A stretch of DNA of 64,000 nt, from the NCBI GenBank assembly GCA_033964015.1, contig CM066916.1:30397404-30461403 (forward strand), in the 5' to 3' direction. The position numbers and the translations under genes were made by a program. Shown here piece by piece: positions 26,601-38,600 of the stretch (its first letter is position 1; the number at the start of each line of letters is the position of its first letter). The DNA is from Scolanthus callimorphus (Eukaryota > Cnidaria > Anthozoa > Actiniaria > Edwardsiidae). Under the pieces are notes generated by a model, which was not told the DNA's origin, did not search any database, and saw only the letters and a program-made list of their open reading frames with translations.

Positions 26601-29600
26601 ATTCCGAACGTCTCCACCAATCAGCGCGCGGAATCGCTTGAGTAATTATACTAAGCATTTTTATTATCCAACTGCAACGAGAGGAGAACAAATATCGCAG
26701 GAGTGAGACTGGAGCGAGTACAAATATCCTGCGATATTGTAGACTTCCAAACTATTTTCACTAAGTTCGTCCATTCTCAATTCAAAACAGCGGAAAATAA
26801 ATGTCGGATAATAAACAACTTATAGCGATATTGCACATCAAAATGTCTAATAAGATGGGTGTTGATGGTGTTGGGCCATGGCTAGGAAATGCCTTCACCA
26901 TGCCAAAATAAATCCGTATTGTTTGGAAACTTTTGCGCCGTTGTTTGGTCCTGGCGGTCTCCCTGCGGTGTCTCCTTGATTTTGGATAATATATAGATTT
27001 AGGCACTGCCTAAAAGCGGAGCTCCCAGTCAATTTTATGCCATTTATAAAGCTTGGCGTCATCGTTGATGTCTCTATGACGCACATATCATTCATGAGAC
27101 CACTTCGTTGCAGTCCTCTGGTGACCTAGACAATTCTACCAAATTGGTTGTCTTAGAGCCTTCCCTTCACGAGAAATAAATGTTTCAAACGTAGATGACG
27201 TCATCAGTGACGTCACATCACGTGACCATTTTGTTCCGCTCCTCTGGTGACAATTCTACCCAAGTTTGGTTATCTTAGAGTATTCCCTTTACGAGATATT
27301 AATTTTTCGAGCAAGGATGACGTCATCGATGACGTCACATCACGTGACCATGTTATTTTGCTCCTCTAATAACCTAGACAAGTCTACCTAAGTTTGGTTG
27401 TCTTACAGCCATCCCTTCACGAGATATTAATTTTTCGAGCATAGATGACGTCATCACGTGACCACTACATTTCACTCCTCTGGTGACCTAGACAACACTG
27501 CCCAAGTTTGGTTGTTTTAGACTCTTCCCTTCACAATATATTAATTTTTCAAGCATAGATGACGTCATCGATGACGTCACATCACGTGACCACTTTATTT
27601 CACTCCTCGTGACCACTAGATTTCACTCCTCTGGTGACCTAGACAACACTACCCAAGTTAGTTCATTTAGAGTCTTCCCTTCCCACGAGAAATGAATGTC
27701 TCAATCATCATTCCGGGTTTCATGGGTTTTCTTTGGTAAGAGATCGCGGGCGCAGCCGTAATCAGCCGTCATCGATGACGTTACATCACGTGACCGTGCT
27801 ACAGCACCCCCCTTGTAGCATAGACAAAATATCCCAAGTATGGTTATCTTAGCATGTTTCCCTGAGGAGAAATAATTTTTTTCTTTGTATACCACAGGGT
27901 TCCCATGTGTACACGGACGGACGGACGGACGGACGAACACTATAGGTTTAATACCAGAAAAATAAAGAAAACATTATATCTCCCGAAGGGAAGCTTCTAT
28001 AGAAGCCAAACTTGGACAAACTTTCAAAGACCATAAGAGGAACTTTACACCAAAGTCACGTGCCCTTACGTCATCAATGACGTCATTAAAATTGACCACA
28101 ATGTCCGTGACGTTCAAAAATGAACTCCATGGGTTACTGTATACGTTTTTCTCTTATCTATGGTGCTCCGCTCGTGCGGCGCTTCGCGCCGCGCGGGAGC
28201 TCCGCTATCAACAAGTTACCTTAGTCTCGCCATTTTCAGTGTAATCCGTATATGTCACGCCATCTTGACTGTAGGATAAACTGAAGGTGGTCACGTACTT
28301 GTAATGCCATTCAAGAACCGATTGCGTTACAATAGAGGTGATCGTCTTCGCGGCCACGGCAAGCTTTATCAATAAGAAGTTGGATTTCGGTTTTCCGTCC
28401 TGGTAAAGAATAAATTTGTTTTGCAGGTTGTCATTATTGAGACGAGCAGACGTTGCGGAGGACCTTGGGCTGTAGATATTCTCCTCTTGGATGGCACGGC
28501 TTTCCATACCGAGGGGCTCCCGGAAAGCTGCATATAGAGGACAGAAGTGGGCTTATTATACAACTGGAGAATCAGGGATTTCAATAGAATACGGCTACCG
28601 GCGGTGAACTGCCGTCTACTTCATTGCTGACCGCCGCAACAGTATGCATGAGTATGCCAACTATGTAGCCCTCAAAAAGCAGGAAAACGCCTTTTCTGCT
28701 ACCGAAATTTCAAAATTTCCCGGTGTGGCATGCCCCCGTACACCCCTAGAAGGCTCAGCCTTTACGGCCTTTTTATGGTACCCAGAAACCCAGGCGCCTA
28801 CTTCCAAAACTTGGCCTGCTATTTCAAAACTTATTGAAGCCTCTGATAATAGAGTTCTATTACATCTGACCTTGGTCGTATACTAGAAGACGTCTAAGCC
28901 CTCAAGTTGAGAAAAAGTCAAGAAAAACGTCTAAAATTATCCGACACAGGGGTTTTTCTGCAGAAACTCATCCATGGGAAAGCTGAATTCCCATGGTAGA
29001 AGAATGGAAAGTGTTCGGATTTCCCTTGGCCATCCATGTGAATTCCGAACACTTTTCATGCATGTACCTTGGGAATTAAATCCAGCTTTTTCAATGGATG
29101 GGTTTCTGCAGAAATTCCCTGTGGACCTCATCTTCCCGGACGTCTAAGCCGTCGGTATAAAGGGGTCTTTCTTGGTGTTGTAAGATGTATTGTATTTTTG
29201 AGGAGTTATGATTTCAAATTTTCAACAGTTGGACAAGAATAGTAACTGAAGCTTTCCTATCTCAGCTCTGTACTCTATTCTTAACATATTGTACAAAAAA
29301 TCCGAATTTAGTCAAGTCGACGCTGTTCTTATCGCTAAATCTTACTGCTGTGAATGCGTGTTCGTAATTTAAATTGCTGTGATGCGATAGCTCAACCCTT
29401 ATACTTGCTCGCAATGTCTTTTTGTCTCCTTCAAAATATTAGCGATGAGCGCAGGAGTTTGATGTTCATGTTTCAGTCTGTTTGGGATCAAAGCGTCATC
29501 GGTTGTCAAGCTAAAAATGCCAAATGGCAACGGACAATGGTTATGCAAATTTACACCCAAAGTGTAGACTGTCTTTATGCCTCTGGTGCCTTGCAACACC

Positions 29601-32600
29601 AAGAAAGAGCCGTATAAGACGAGACGACGAAATCAAGACGACTTTGCCACACATATTGCGCAGCTTATTTTAAAAACTCACTTTTTTGGCGTCTTATAAA
29701 AACTTGTATTGAGCAGGCCTTTGCAAATGTCGTGAACTTCAATCGAACAGAAATCGAGAAAAATTGGTCGATAGGTTTTATACCTGCATATAAGAAGTCT
29801 ATTAAAATAATGCTAAAACTGGTTAAAATGCGACGACAAGAACCGGAGAACTAAGACATTTTACACTCCGACTTTTTTTGAGAGCTGCCCTAAAAATAGG
29901 GAAAAAGACGCATTTAAGATCTGCAGTTCGGGCTTTCTGTGCTGGGCTGAGATCACGCGTCTCAGGTTTATCTCGCACGGTATATCTAGGGGTCTGAATT
30001 TGTGGACCTCATCGAGGTCATTAGGATCGACGTTTTTGGTGAAAATACCCTATTGTTTTAGTCTGAAAGTTCTTAGATCAACAGGTTCTTCTGTGTAAGT
30101 TTTGTTTGTTATGCAATTACCTGGATTTGCCTTAAAACTAGGTAGACCAAACATACTCTGCAGACAGAGCGGAAATGACAAAAAATGAAATGTCTAACTT
30201 CGCCGTATTTCAATATATAAGCTCAAGATTTCGTAGATTTCCTTAAAATGGTACAGAAACCAAAGTTTAAGGCCTAATATCTCAAAGACGGATCCATTAG
30301 AAAAAAGTCATCTCTGATATTTTGTTTTCAATCAGACAAGGAGTCTGTATGCAAAACATCAAGCTTATCTGAGCTAACCTGACCTTTCTATTTGAAATTT
30401 AGTGATTTTAGCAGGTCATTTCCGCTCTGCCTACTCTGCAAGGTAACGAGCTAATTCCTGACTAACCTCTGCATCCAAAGAGTTCCAGTCGCAAGCACGC
30501 AACCCCATGAAATGACTTCACGACGAACTGGAAATACGCGGCGTAAACAACAGGCGTAAGCGTGTGGCCATGGGAGCTCGAGTCGTTCGCCGTAAATGTC
30601 TATGGAGTGGATCGCATAAAAAATGATATTATATTAAATATATAAAGCACTTTGACATCTAGTAGCCTGAATTTCAGCCGTGTTTTTGTCCTACACTCGT
30701 TGTTGGAGAAAAGACGACCTAATGCCGCAATGGCGAACACGTGGATGGTGAGCCATCAACTATAATACCATATTGTACTCTTTTTGCAGTCAATGCACAA
30801 AGTTAAAGCTGATAATCAGTGATGTACACATTATCTTGAATTAAATACTAGAGCCTAATCTATGGCTTGTCAACATTCCGGGTCTCGATGGGTTTCCTGT
30901 GATAAAAGATCGCGGGCGCAGCCATAATCTAGTTCCCAGACCCTTTTGGCCGTGCTAACGACAACGCCATTTTCGCCCACTAAGTATAACTCGTTCCTAG
31001 ACATTCACGTATTAAAAGCGTGTCCAGGAATTGCGTGATGAATGGATGGTGATTGGTCGATAATTAGCTCTAGTAAATGCATAAATGTCGGTGACAAGCG
31101 AACATTTATGCATGGGCAGATTCATGGGTTCAACACTCGTTCACATTGACCATAACCGAAGATCATCGCAATATATCTATGCGTCGTTCTATTGTTTCAC
31201 AGACAATAGGACGTCCTTTTGGTCAATGTGAATGAGTGCTAACCGTTCATTAATAAATTGACCAATCAAAATCCATTGTCAACATTAAAACAGTCACGCA
31301 ATTCCTGGGCATGTTTTTCGAAATCGGCGTACAGTCGTTGTTTTTCTCCTGTAACGAGTGCTAGTCAAATCACATTACTGGGCATGGTCTATTGTCAATT
31401 CTGCATCCTGATTGGTTGAGCTACTAGTAGGCTATAAGTTATAGCCTACTAGTAGCAAAAAGTGTCCGATTTGAAAGCAAGAAAATGGCAAATGGCCACA
31501 CCAGCAGACATTTTTGGCTATATAGATTGACCAACTATTGTGATTTGATTAAAACAATTATTCCTCTCGACCTCATGGCCTCTGAGTCAATAGCCCATTC
31601 GGCCTTCTGTCTCATTCGGGCTCGAAGAAATGTCAATTAGTCGGAGTGTAGGGAGAAAAGACGGCTGAAAATTCAGACTATTCATCTATACTTGGCTTGC
31701 AACCATTCCTATGGGAATAGGAAATATACTTGCAGTCGTCGTCGATGACTTCATCGGTCACACGTATAGCATGTCACTGGTTGGTTGGATGGATGGTTTG
31801 TATTGGTTGGTCGGATGGTTGGGTTGGTCGAATGGATGGGTTGGTCGAATGGATGGGTTGGTCGAATGGATGGGTTGGTCGGATGGTTGGGTTGGTCGGA
31901 TGGTTCGGTTGGTCGAATGGATGGGTTGGTCGAATGCATGGGTTGGTCGGATGGTTGGGTTGGTCGGATGGTTGGGTTGGTCGGATGGCTGGGTTGGTCG
32001 GATGGTTCGGTTGGTCGAATGGCTGGGTTAGTCGGATGCGTAGGTTGGAAATTCCATCCTTTCTAACATGGCCCCTTAGGAAACTCCAACCTTTCTAACA
32101 TGGCCCTTTGGAAATTCCAGTTTGAAACATGACCCCTCTGGTAAGTCCACTTTCAAATCCCTGCTGTGGATTCCAGTTTTTGAATAGGGGTAGAACGATT
32201 ACGTATTTTTTAAAGGATTTGTGTTTCATTTATTTACCTTAATGCTCCCATATTCTTTGTGATATTCAAACTCTTCTAGATGCACACCATAACGTAACTG
32301 CAGAGCCGTGACGTAATGATTCTCCACAGGATCCCCGGCGGCAACAAAGCGTTTTATCTTATAGAGTTGTACAAGGTCTATGGTTATATACTGGTCAGTC
32401 AGATCAGTGCACCACGCAGATGGGTTACCGAGTCTTGCGCGCCAAGGTTCATGGTCTGTTTTGTAGTCGCTAGCGTACATTGCAGAGTTGGGAACTTCTC
32501 CTGAAGTTAGGCCTACTCTTTCGAAGCATGCTGAGGGAAAATAAATATATTATCGAATCAGAAAGATATGCCTTTTCAGATGCATGAAGTAACACACGAC

Positions 32601-35600
32601 CCAAGCAGGTGCATGCAAACGAGCCAGCTCGTCATATTACAGATAAAATCGCTGCATGGTGACCCGCGTTTTCAAAAAATCGATTTACTTTTGGCTTTGC
32701 TGTTCCGCCAGTCAAATCTTATGAGCCACTCAGATTCTTGCCCTATTTCGTCAAGTGTTGTCTGGTTTTAGTTTTCAGAGGGAAGCCAGTTGACTGCACT
32801 AGGCGAAACAGGGCAAGAGTTTCATTGGCTCAGATAGTTTGATTGGCAGAACAGCAAAGTCAAAAATCAAAGCATAATTTTGATGCTTTTGATAACGTTG
32901 GTCGCGAGGCAACGGTAGCTGTAATGCTGTTTCAGGTAATCAACACGCGTAATTAATAGTGCGTTCAAAAACTCGAGGGACCGTAGAATTTTATGAACAG
33001 TATCAATCAAACCGAGTTAGCCAATAAGATCCTTGCCCAGTTTTGCCTTCTGCAGTGAATTGGCTTCTGTCACGACCTGTGAGGCAAGGAAAAGGAAAGC
33101 CAATCGACTGCACTGGGCGAACCTATGAAGGGGTCTGATTGGCTCACGCGGTTTTCTTTGTTCGGCAAGGCAACAAAACGACCAAACTCCATAGAGCTGG
33201 CGTCCTATTGTATATGCAAATTTCCCCGAGGCCCGAGGAAGAATTTTTAAAAGCCGCGAGGGCGCAGCCCTAATTCTCAGCGTGTGGTACAACGTTCAAT
33301 TTAGAGGAAACATGTCAGCTAATGATTTCACACAACTTTGAAAAGCTTCAGCTAGCCTGAAAAATGATATGAAAACAGGTCAAGTCGCATTGCAGGCTCA
33401 CAAGAATAAACGCACTTGAAAACTCGATGCAAATTTTCAGTTTGAACTTGTGAAATGCGAAGAACAATAGGAACCCCTTTGGGACCTACAGTATCAGCCA
33501 ATCAAAACTGTTGAATGACTCGGCCTTTAAATGACGTACTTATCTGTTGACCATGAAGCTCCACTCTAAGGCAAATCCCATATTTCCATTTTTTAGGTCT
33601 AATCCGGACGGCCCGCGCTCGTATTGTAGGTTGCAGCGTGAGGGTAGATGCTGTATCTGGATTAACGTTGGCAGGGAATTTCTATAAAACACCAAACATA
33701 TCAACGACAAAATACGAAATACGTAGTAAGTTCGAAATACGTCCGCACATGTAAAAAGAGAAACAAATCTAATAAGATATATGTACAAACCTTAACTTTG
33801 CTAGTAACAGGATCTATAATTGGAATCCACGTGAGCAAGTCACTGCTGTAATTCAGTATATAGGTCTTGACCCAGGCAGTGGTGTTGATACTGAAAACAG
33901 CATTGCAATGCGTCCCATTGGTCCCGTTTATGTAGAGAATATCATCATCATAGCTTCCCACGGGTAAATACTGCGGGTCACCAAATGTCGAGTTCTCTAT
34001 TTCACTGGAAAATATAAACAGACTATAATGAAAGCACAGTCCAATAAACAAGATCATGTGACGGATGGAGCAAAGCATTTCCGGTCCGTGCACCTCTTGT
34101 TTTACACCGTACCTCCCCTCGATTGCCGGATATTTTGTGATGCAATTGTTGACGCCATATGATTGCCAAAAAATCAAACTAACTTGAAATCGCAGCTGAA
34201 ACCGCACCGTGTAAACAGGACATTTGGGATGATAGATTTACCTGCATTCGATCCAAAGTTGAGTAATTTTCGTCCCGGACCCAACAACAGGATTGCCCTG
34301 GGTAACCACCTTACTTATTAGATAGATTTCCCCAAGGTCTATCTGGAGGTACTGGGAAACGGTTCGATTACGTGAACACCAAGAGCCTCCATGGAGGGAA
34401 GTATTTAGTCGTGCAAACCATGGCTGGTACTGCGGTCCTTTCGCACTCGAAGCCGAGAAGGCTGTGCTGGGTACTAAACCGGACTCTAGACCCAAAGGAA
34501 TCATGGGTGCTGTAGAGAAATAAAAAGAAAGTTGGTTTTCCTCAGACAAAACCGTTGTGTCGGTTTTGTTTTGGGATATTCCGTTCTGTCACTCAGGCGG
34601 TCTGGGTCAAACACGTTCCTTCGTCCTTTCTCCCCGTTTCTCCTAGGGCAGTTGCTTGGCTTCTGCTTCGCTAAAGACCGGTTTACACTTTGCGATTTTC
34701 TTTTTTTTTTGCCATTTGTCGCAGCACTGAGTTCCGTATTGTGCATTACGGGATCTCGTGGCGTGACATGGCGTGGAAAGTAGAGGTGGCGTGACATGGC
34801 GTGGCAGGTAGAGGCGTGGCGTGACATGGCGTGACAAGTAGAGGCGTGGCGTGGCGTGACATGGCGTGGCAAGTAGAGGCGTGGCGTTGCGTGGCGTCCT
34901 ATAGTATGCCACTCAGATACTAACAGTCACATCCGTAGAGCTCTACTCTTAGTTCGACGGTATTGCCAGTTGTCTTCTTGATGAGAAATTGGACATATCT
35001 AGCCCTCACTTCCACGGGAAGGGTAAACTTTACGGTATCGTTTATCCATGGTATCCCAACACGCGAAAAAATCTACAAAAAATACTTGCGCGTAAGTTAT
35101 TATGTATTCACTTCCAGGAGCAAAACACGTTGTTTATTGCAACGTTTTCAAGAAAACGCACGCGGCCGGTTGTCTTGTTTGGAAGTTTTCGCACGCTTTT
35201 TTGCGTGCGGAGCGTGCGTTGTCATGGAATCGATCGCCTGCACGTCTTACTGAGAAACGCAACCAATCAGGTTCTTCTGACCGATTTTGGGTCAGCGATT
35301 ACATAATGGATGACAAAATCTCGAGGTGAATTCAGACGTCTCCTCTCGTAAAGTGAGGTACGACCGGGAGCGAAGGGACGGCTGACATTCAGGCTACAGA
35401 TTTTGCAAAAGAACAGATAGATAGATGTCAGTTTATTTAACCCAATAGCAGAATTAATATTTCTGAATTGCTGGGCCGGTCAGCAAAATACATATAAATA
35501 AGCATATATATACAGATAAATTCACAAATAAAGTCACATTTCTTGATATTTATATGTTACAAAGTCACGTCAAACATGTCGCAAAGCTGCGATTAGATTA

Positions 35601-38600
35601 CCTTGGTTGCACCATCCCACTGAAGTTCGTACCACTTGAGACCATCTCTACTGATTCGAAGTGAAAAGTTTTCCACGTTCCCTTGTTGAGTAGCAACAGC
35701 GGTCAATCTCTTCTCTTGACTGAGATCAATTTGGAGAAAGCTTTTGTTCAAATAAAAAGGCGCATTCCACCACCTATGGTATAAAACAAAACAAAAAATA
35801 ACAACAGAGACAAAAACTTGATCATAAGACTTGTTATTATAGACAAAGAGCGATTTCAAATGACCGCCGAAAATGATCCAGACTTGGGTTAAGTCAGCGT
35901 TTCTATTGGTCGAGAGCATAGTCTTTCGTCTTTCAGCCAATCAAATTGCGAACTGAATCAAAACGCGCCATTGCTCATGTCAAGACTAAACGCAGTACCG
36001 ACTTACTTCGCCTCCTGCTGATTAGTTTGTTGTTGAATGGTTTCCACTCCTGATTGGCTAGTAGTTTTGTATTTGCGTTTAGTTTTCGATAGTCAATTGA
36101 AATTTGCTATATTGTCATTTTAGACCATTTTTTTATTTCATGAGACGTCACATCCGGTTTTTTGGAGCCTCATTTTTAAAAAGAATTTAGGTGGAAGTCA
36201 AATGTCCATGCCTGTAGTACTTTCCGAGGTGGAAAACTGCGTCAAAATGTTATCTCCTTGCCTGTTTCTGGTGTACAAGTTCGGTAAACAGATGTCTTAA
36301 TTAGACACCAAAAAAATCGCCAAGGGAAACATTTTTAAAACACTCCAAAATGACTCCCGAGAAAGGCAGAAATAACCACAGCCTCGCTAACTTGTCGTCG
36401 CCAGTTGAACGTGCTCCAGGAACATTTGAGTTTGTAGCTACGGATGGATAAGCGAAACAAGGATTTACAGAGAAAGTACCAGGACTATGTGGATATTATG
36501 TTAGTGGCAAATAGCCGTGGTAAATGAATAAATGATCATCACAATTAAGAAGCAATTGCTTCTTGATTTCGATGATCATTTAATTCATTTACCATTCATA
36601 CACAGCAGTTCTAGCCATTCATTACATACATATTATGTTATATGTGGATAAAGTGATTTATAACCGATACACGGATAATGAGAAATAATTCGCTTCAAAC
36701 AATCCCAGCAGGTAGGCAAAACTGCAAGTTTGCAAAATTTACAAGGAGCCGGAAAAAAAACAAGTGAACACATATACAGCGGTAAGCAGGTATTTACTTA
36801 CTTTATTCTGTCGACATGGACTATTTTGGTTTCTTCTTTTTCTTTTCAAATAATTAATTTGTTTTACATTCACGAAGTTTCCGACTGGGTTTGTTACAAT
36901 ATTGTCCATTCTATTTTTGTTTGCCTAGTTTATGATGAAAGTTTCTCTTCAAATATTTGATGCTTAGCATTTCAAAAAGCAAAAGCTCATATACTAGTAA
37001 AGCTGCTGATGATGGAGCCGATTTTTTTAATGTATTAGATTTTTATCCAAGAAATGGTGTTTATTTTCGCTGTCGGCTCGGGCGATTGCGAAGTAGAAAA
37101 CAATTACGGTTCAGAGCATGATAGTAGTGTAAAGGGGAACCGAATTAGCCGGTTTTTTTGGTGACGCAAGACGCCAGCAGCTCTTACTTTTATTAAACGT
37201 TTTGTCATCAGAAGGGGCATTTTATGTAACAGAATTTATCCTTTTTGTGCATTTGTATTTTTTCTGTGGGCCAAAAGGCTATGTAATGAATAAAGGGAAA
37301 TTTAGCTTGAAATAAGCCATGTTTATCCGTATGTGCTAAAAATAGTTATTGCAACATGGCGCCAGATCCCCTAAGACAATTCTGCTTGCGGATTACTTGT
37401 GCTTCGGGCAAGCCCGGGCAGGCCTTTTTACGGAGGGACATTTATATTTGTATTTCATGAGTTGTGCGTGACATTGAATATTGTGAGATGGACACAGATA
37501 GTAGCTACATTGCTATAGCTGGGGAGAGTTTTGGGTCGAGAAGAAAATCTGAAATCTTCCCTTATGTGGTTTACACTAGAACGCAAGCACAAGAACAGGA
37601 ATCAAGGACAGCCGGACGCAAGCGTAAGGAGAGTGTAAATCACAGCGACGCAAGCGAAAGTGCAAGGCGAACGCAACGTCTCGATTTCCGTGCGCTTGCG
37701 TTCTAGTGTAAACCACATAAGGGAAATGTGAGTTTGATATCCTTGCGCTTGCACTTGCGTCTGCGCTTGTGTTCTAGTGTAAACCACATAAGGGAAATGT
37801 GAGTTTGATATCCTTGCGCTTGCGTCTGCGCTTGCGTTCTAGTGTAAACCACATAAGGGAAATGTGAGTTTGATATCCTTGCGCTTGCACTTGCATCTGC
37901 GCTTGCGTTCTAGTGGAAACCACATAAGGGAAATGTGAGTTTCATATCCTTGCGCTTGCACTTGCGTCTGCGCTTGCGTTCTAGTATAAACCACATAAGG
38001 GAAATGTGAGTTTGATATCCTTGCGCTTGCACTTGCGTCTACTCTTGCGCTCGTGTGTAAACCAAGTGTAAGTAAAGTTGGTTAAGGTGACGCTGGTTGA
38101 CTATGAGAATGGTGATTCCGGCTGTGTGACATGTGACATCAGTAGAATTCAGTAGACGAGGTCGCGCTCTTAATTGCATCATGGGAAATGTATGAAATAA
38201 TATGTTTGTAGAAATAAACTCACAGAAACAGTTATTGACTTGAAACCGATTTGGAATGTTTGAAAACACTAGTAAGACATGTCCGGAATGGAAGAAGTCT
38301 AAGATGTTTGAATGACGATTTTCAGCTCACATTTCCCATATGATTCTGTTTTATTTTACCCTGCGAGCATTGGTTTCCTCCTCTCTTAGACCGACGGCGA
38401 GCAAGGGCGAGAAATTAGCCGGAAGTTGTCACACGAAAGGTCAAGTCCCTTGTGTAAAGCCCATTAGCGCCAGATGTGACTTGCGCTACTCGATGGTGGT
38501 TTCTCTCACTTGCTCGTCGTCGGCCTAGGAGAGGAGGAAACCAATGCTCGCAGAGTTGTATCACTTTCTGCCATCTTGCACTGATAACTCATCAACCACC

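Noticed and set aside
31711..32098. Trp/Gly-rich open frames
   Set aside because: A 17-bp tandem repeat read in different frames; no start context or domain.
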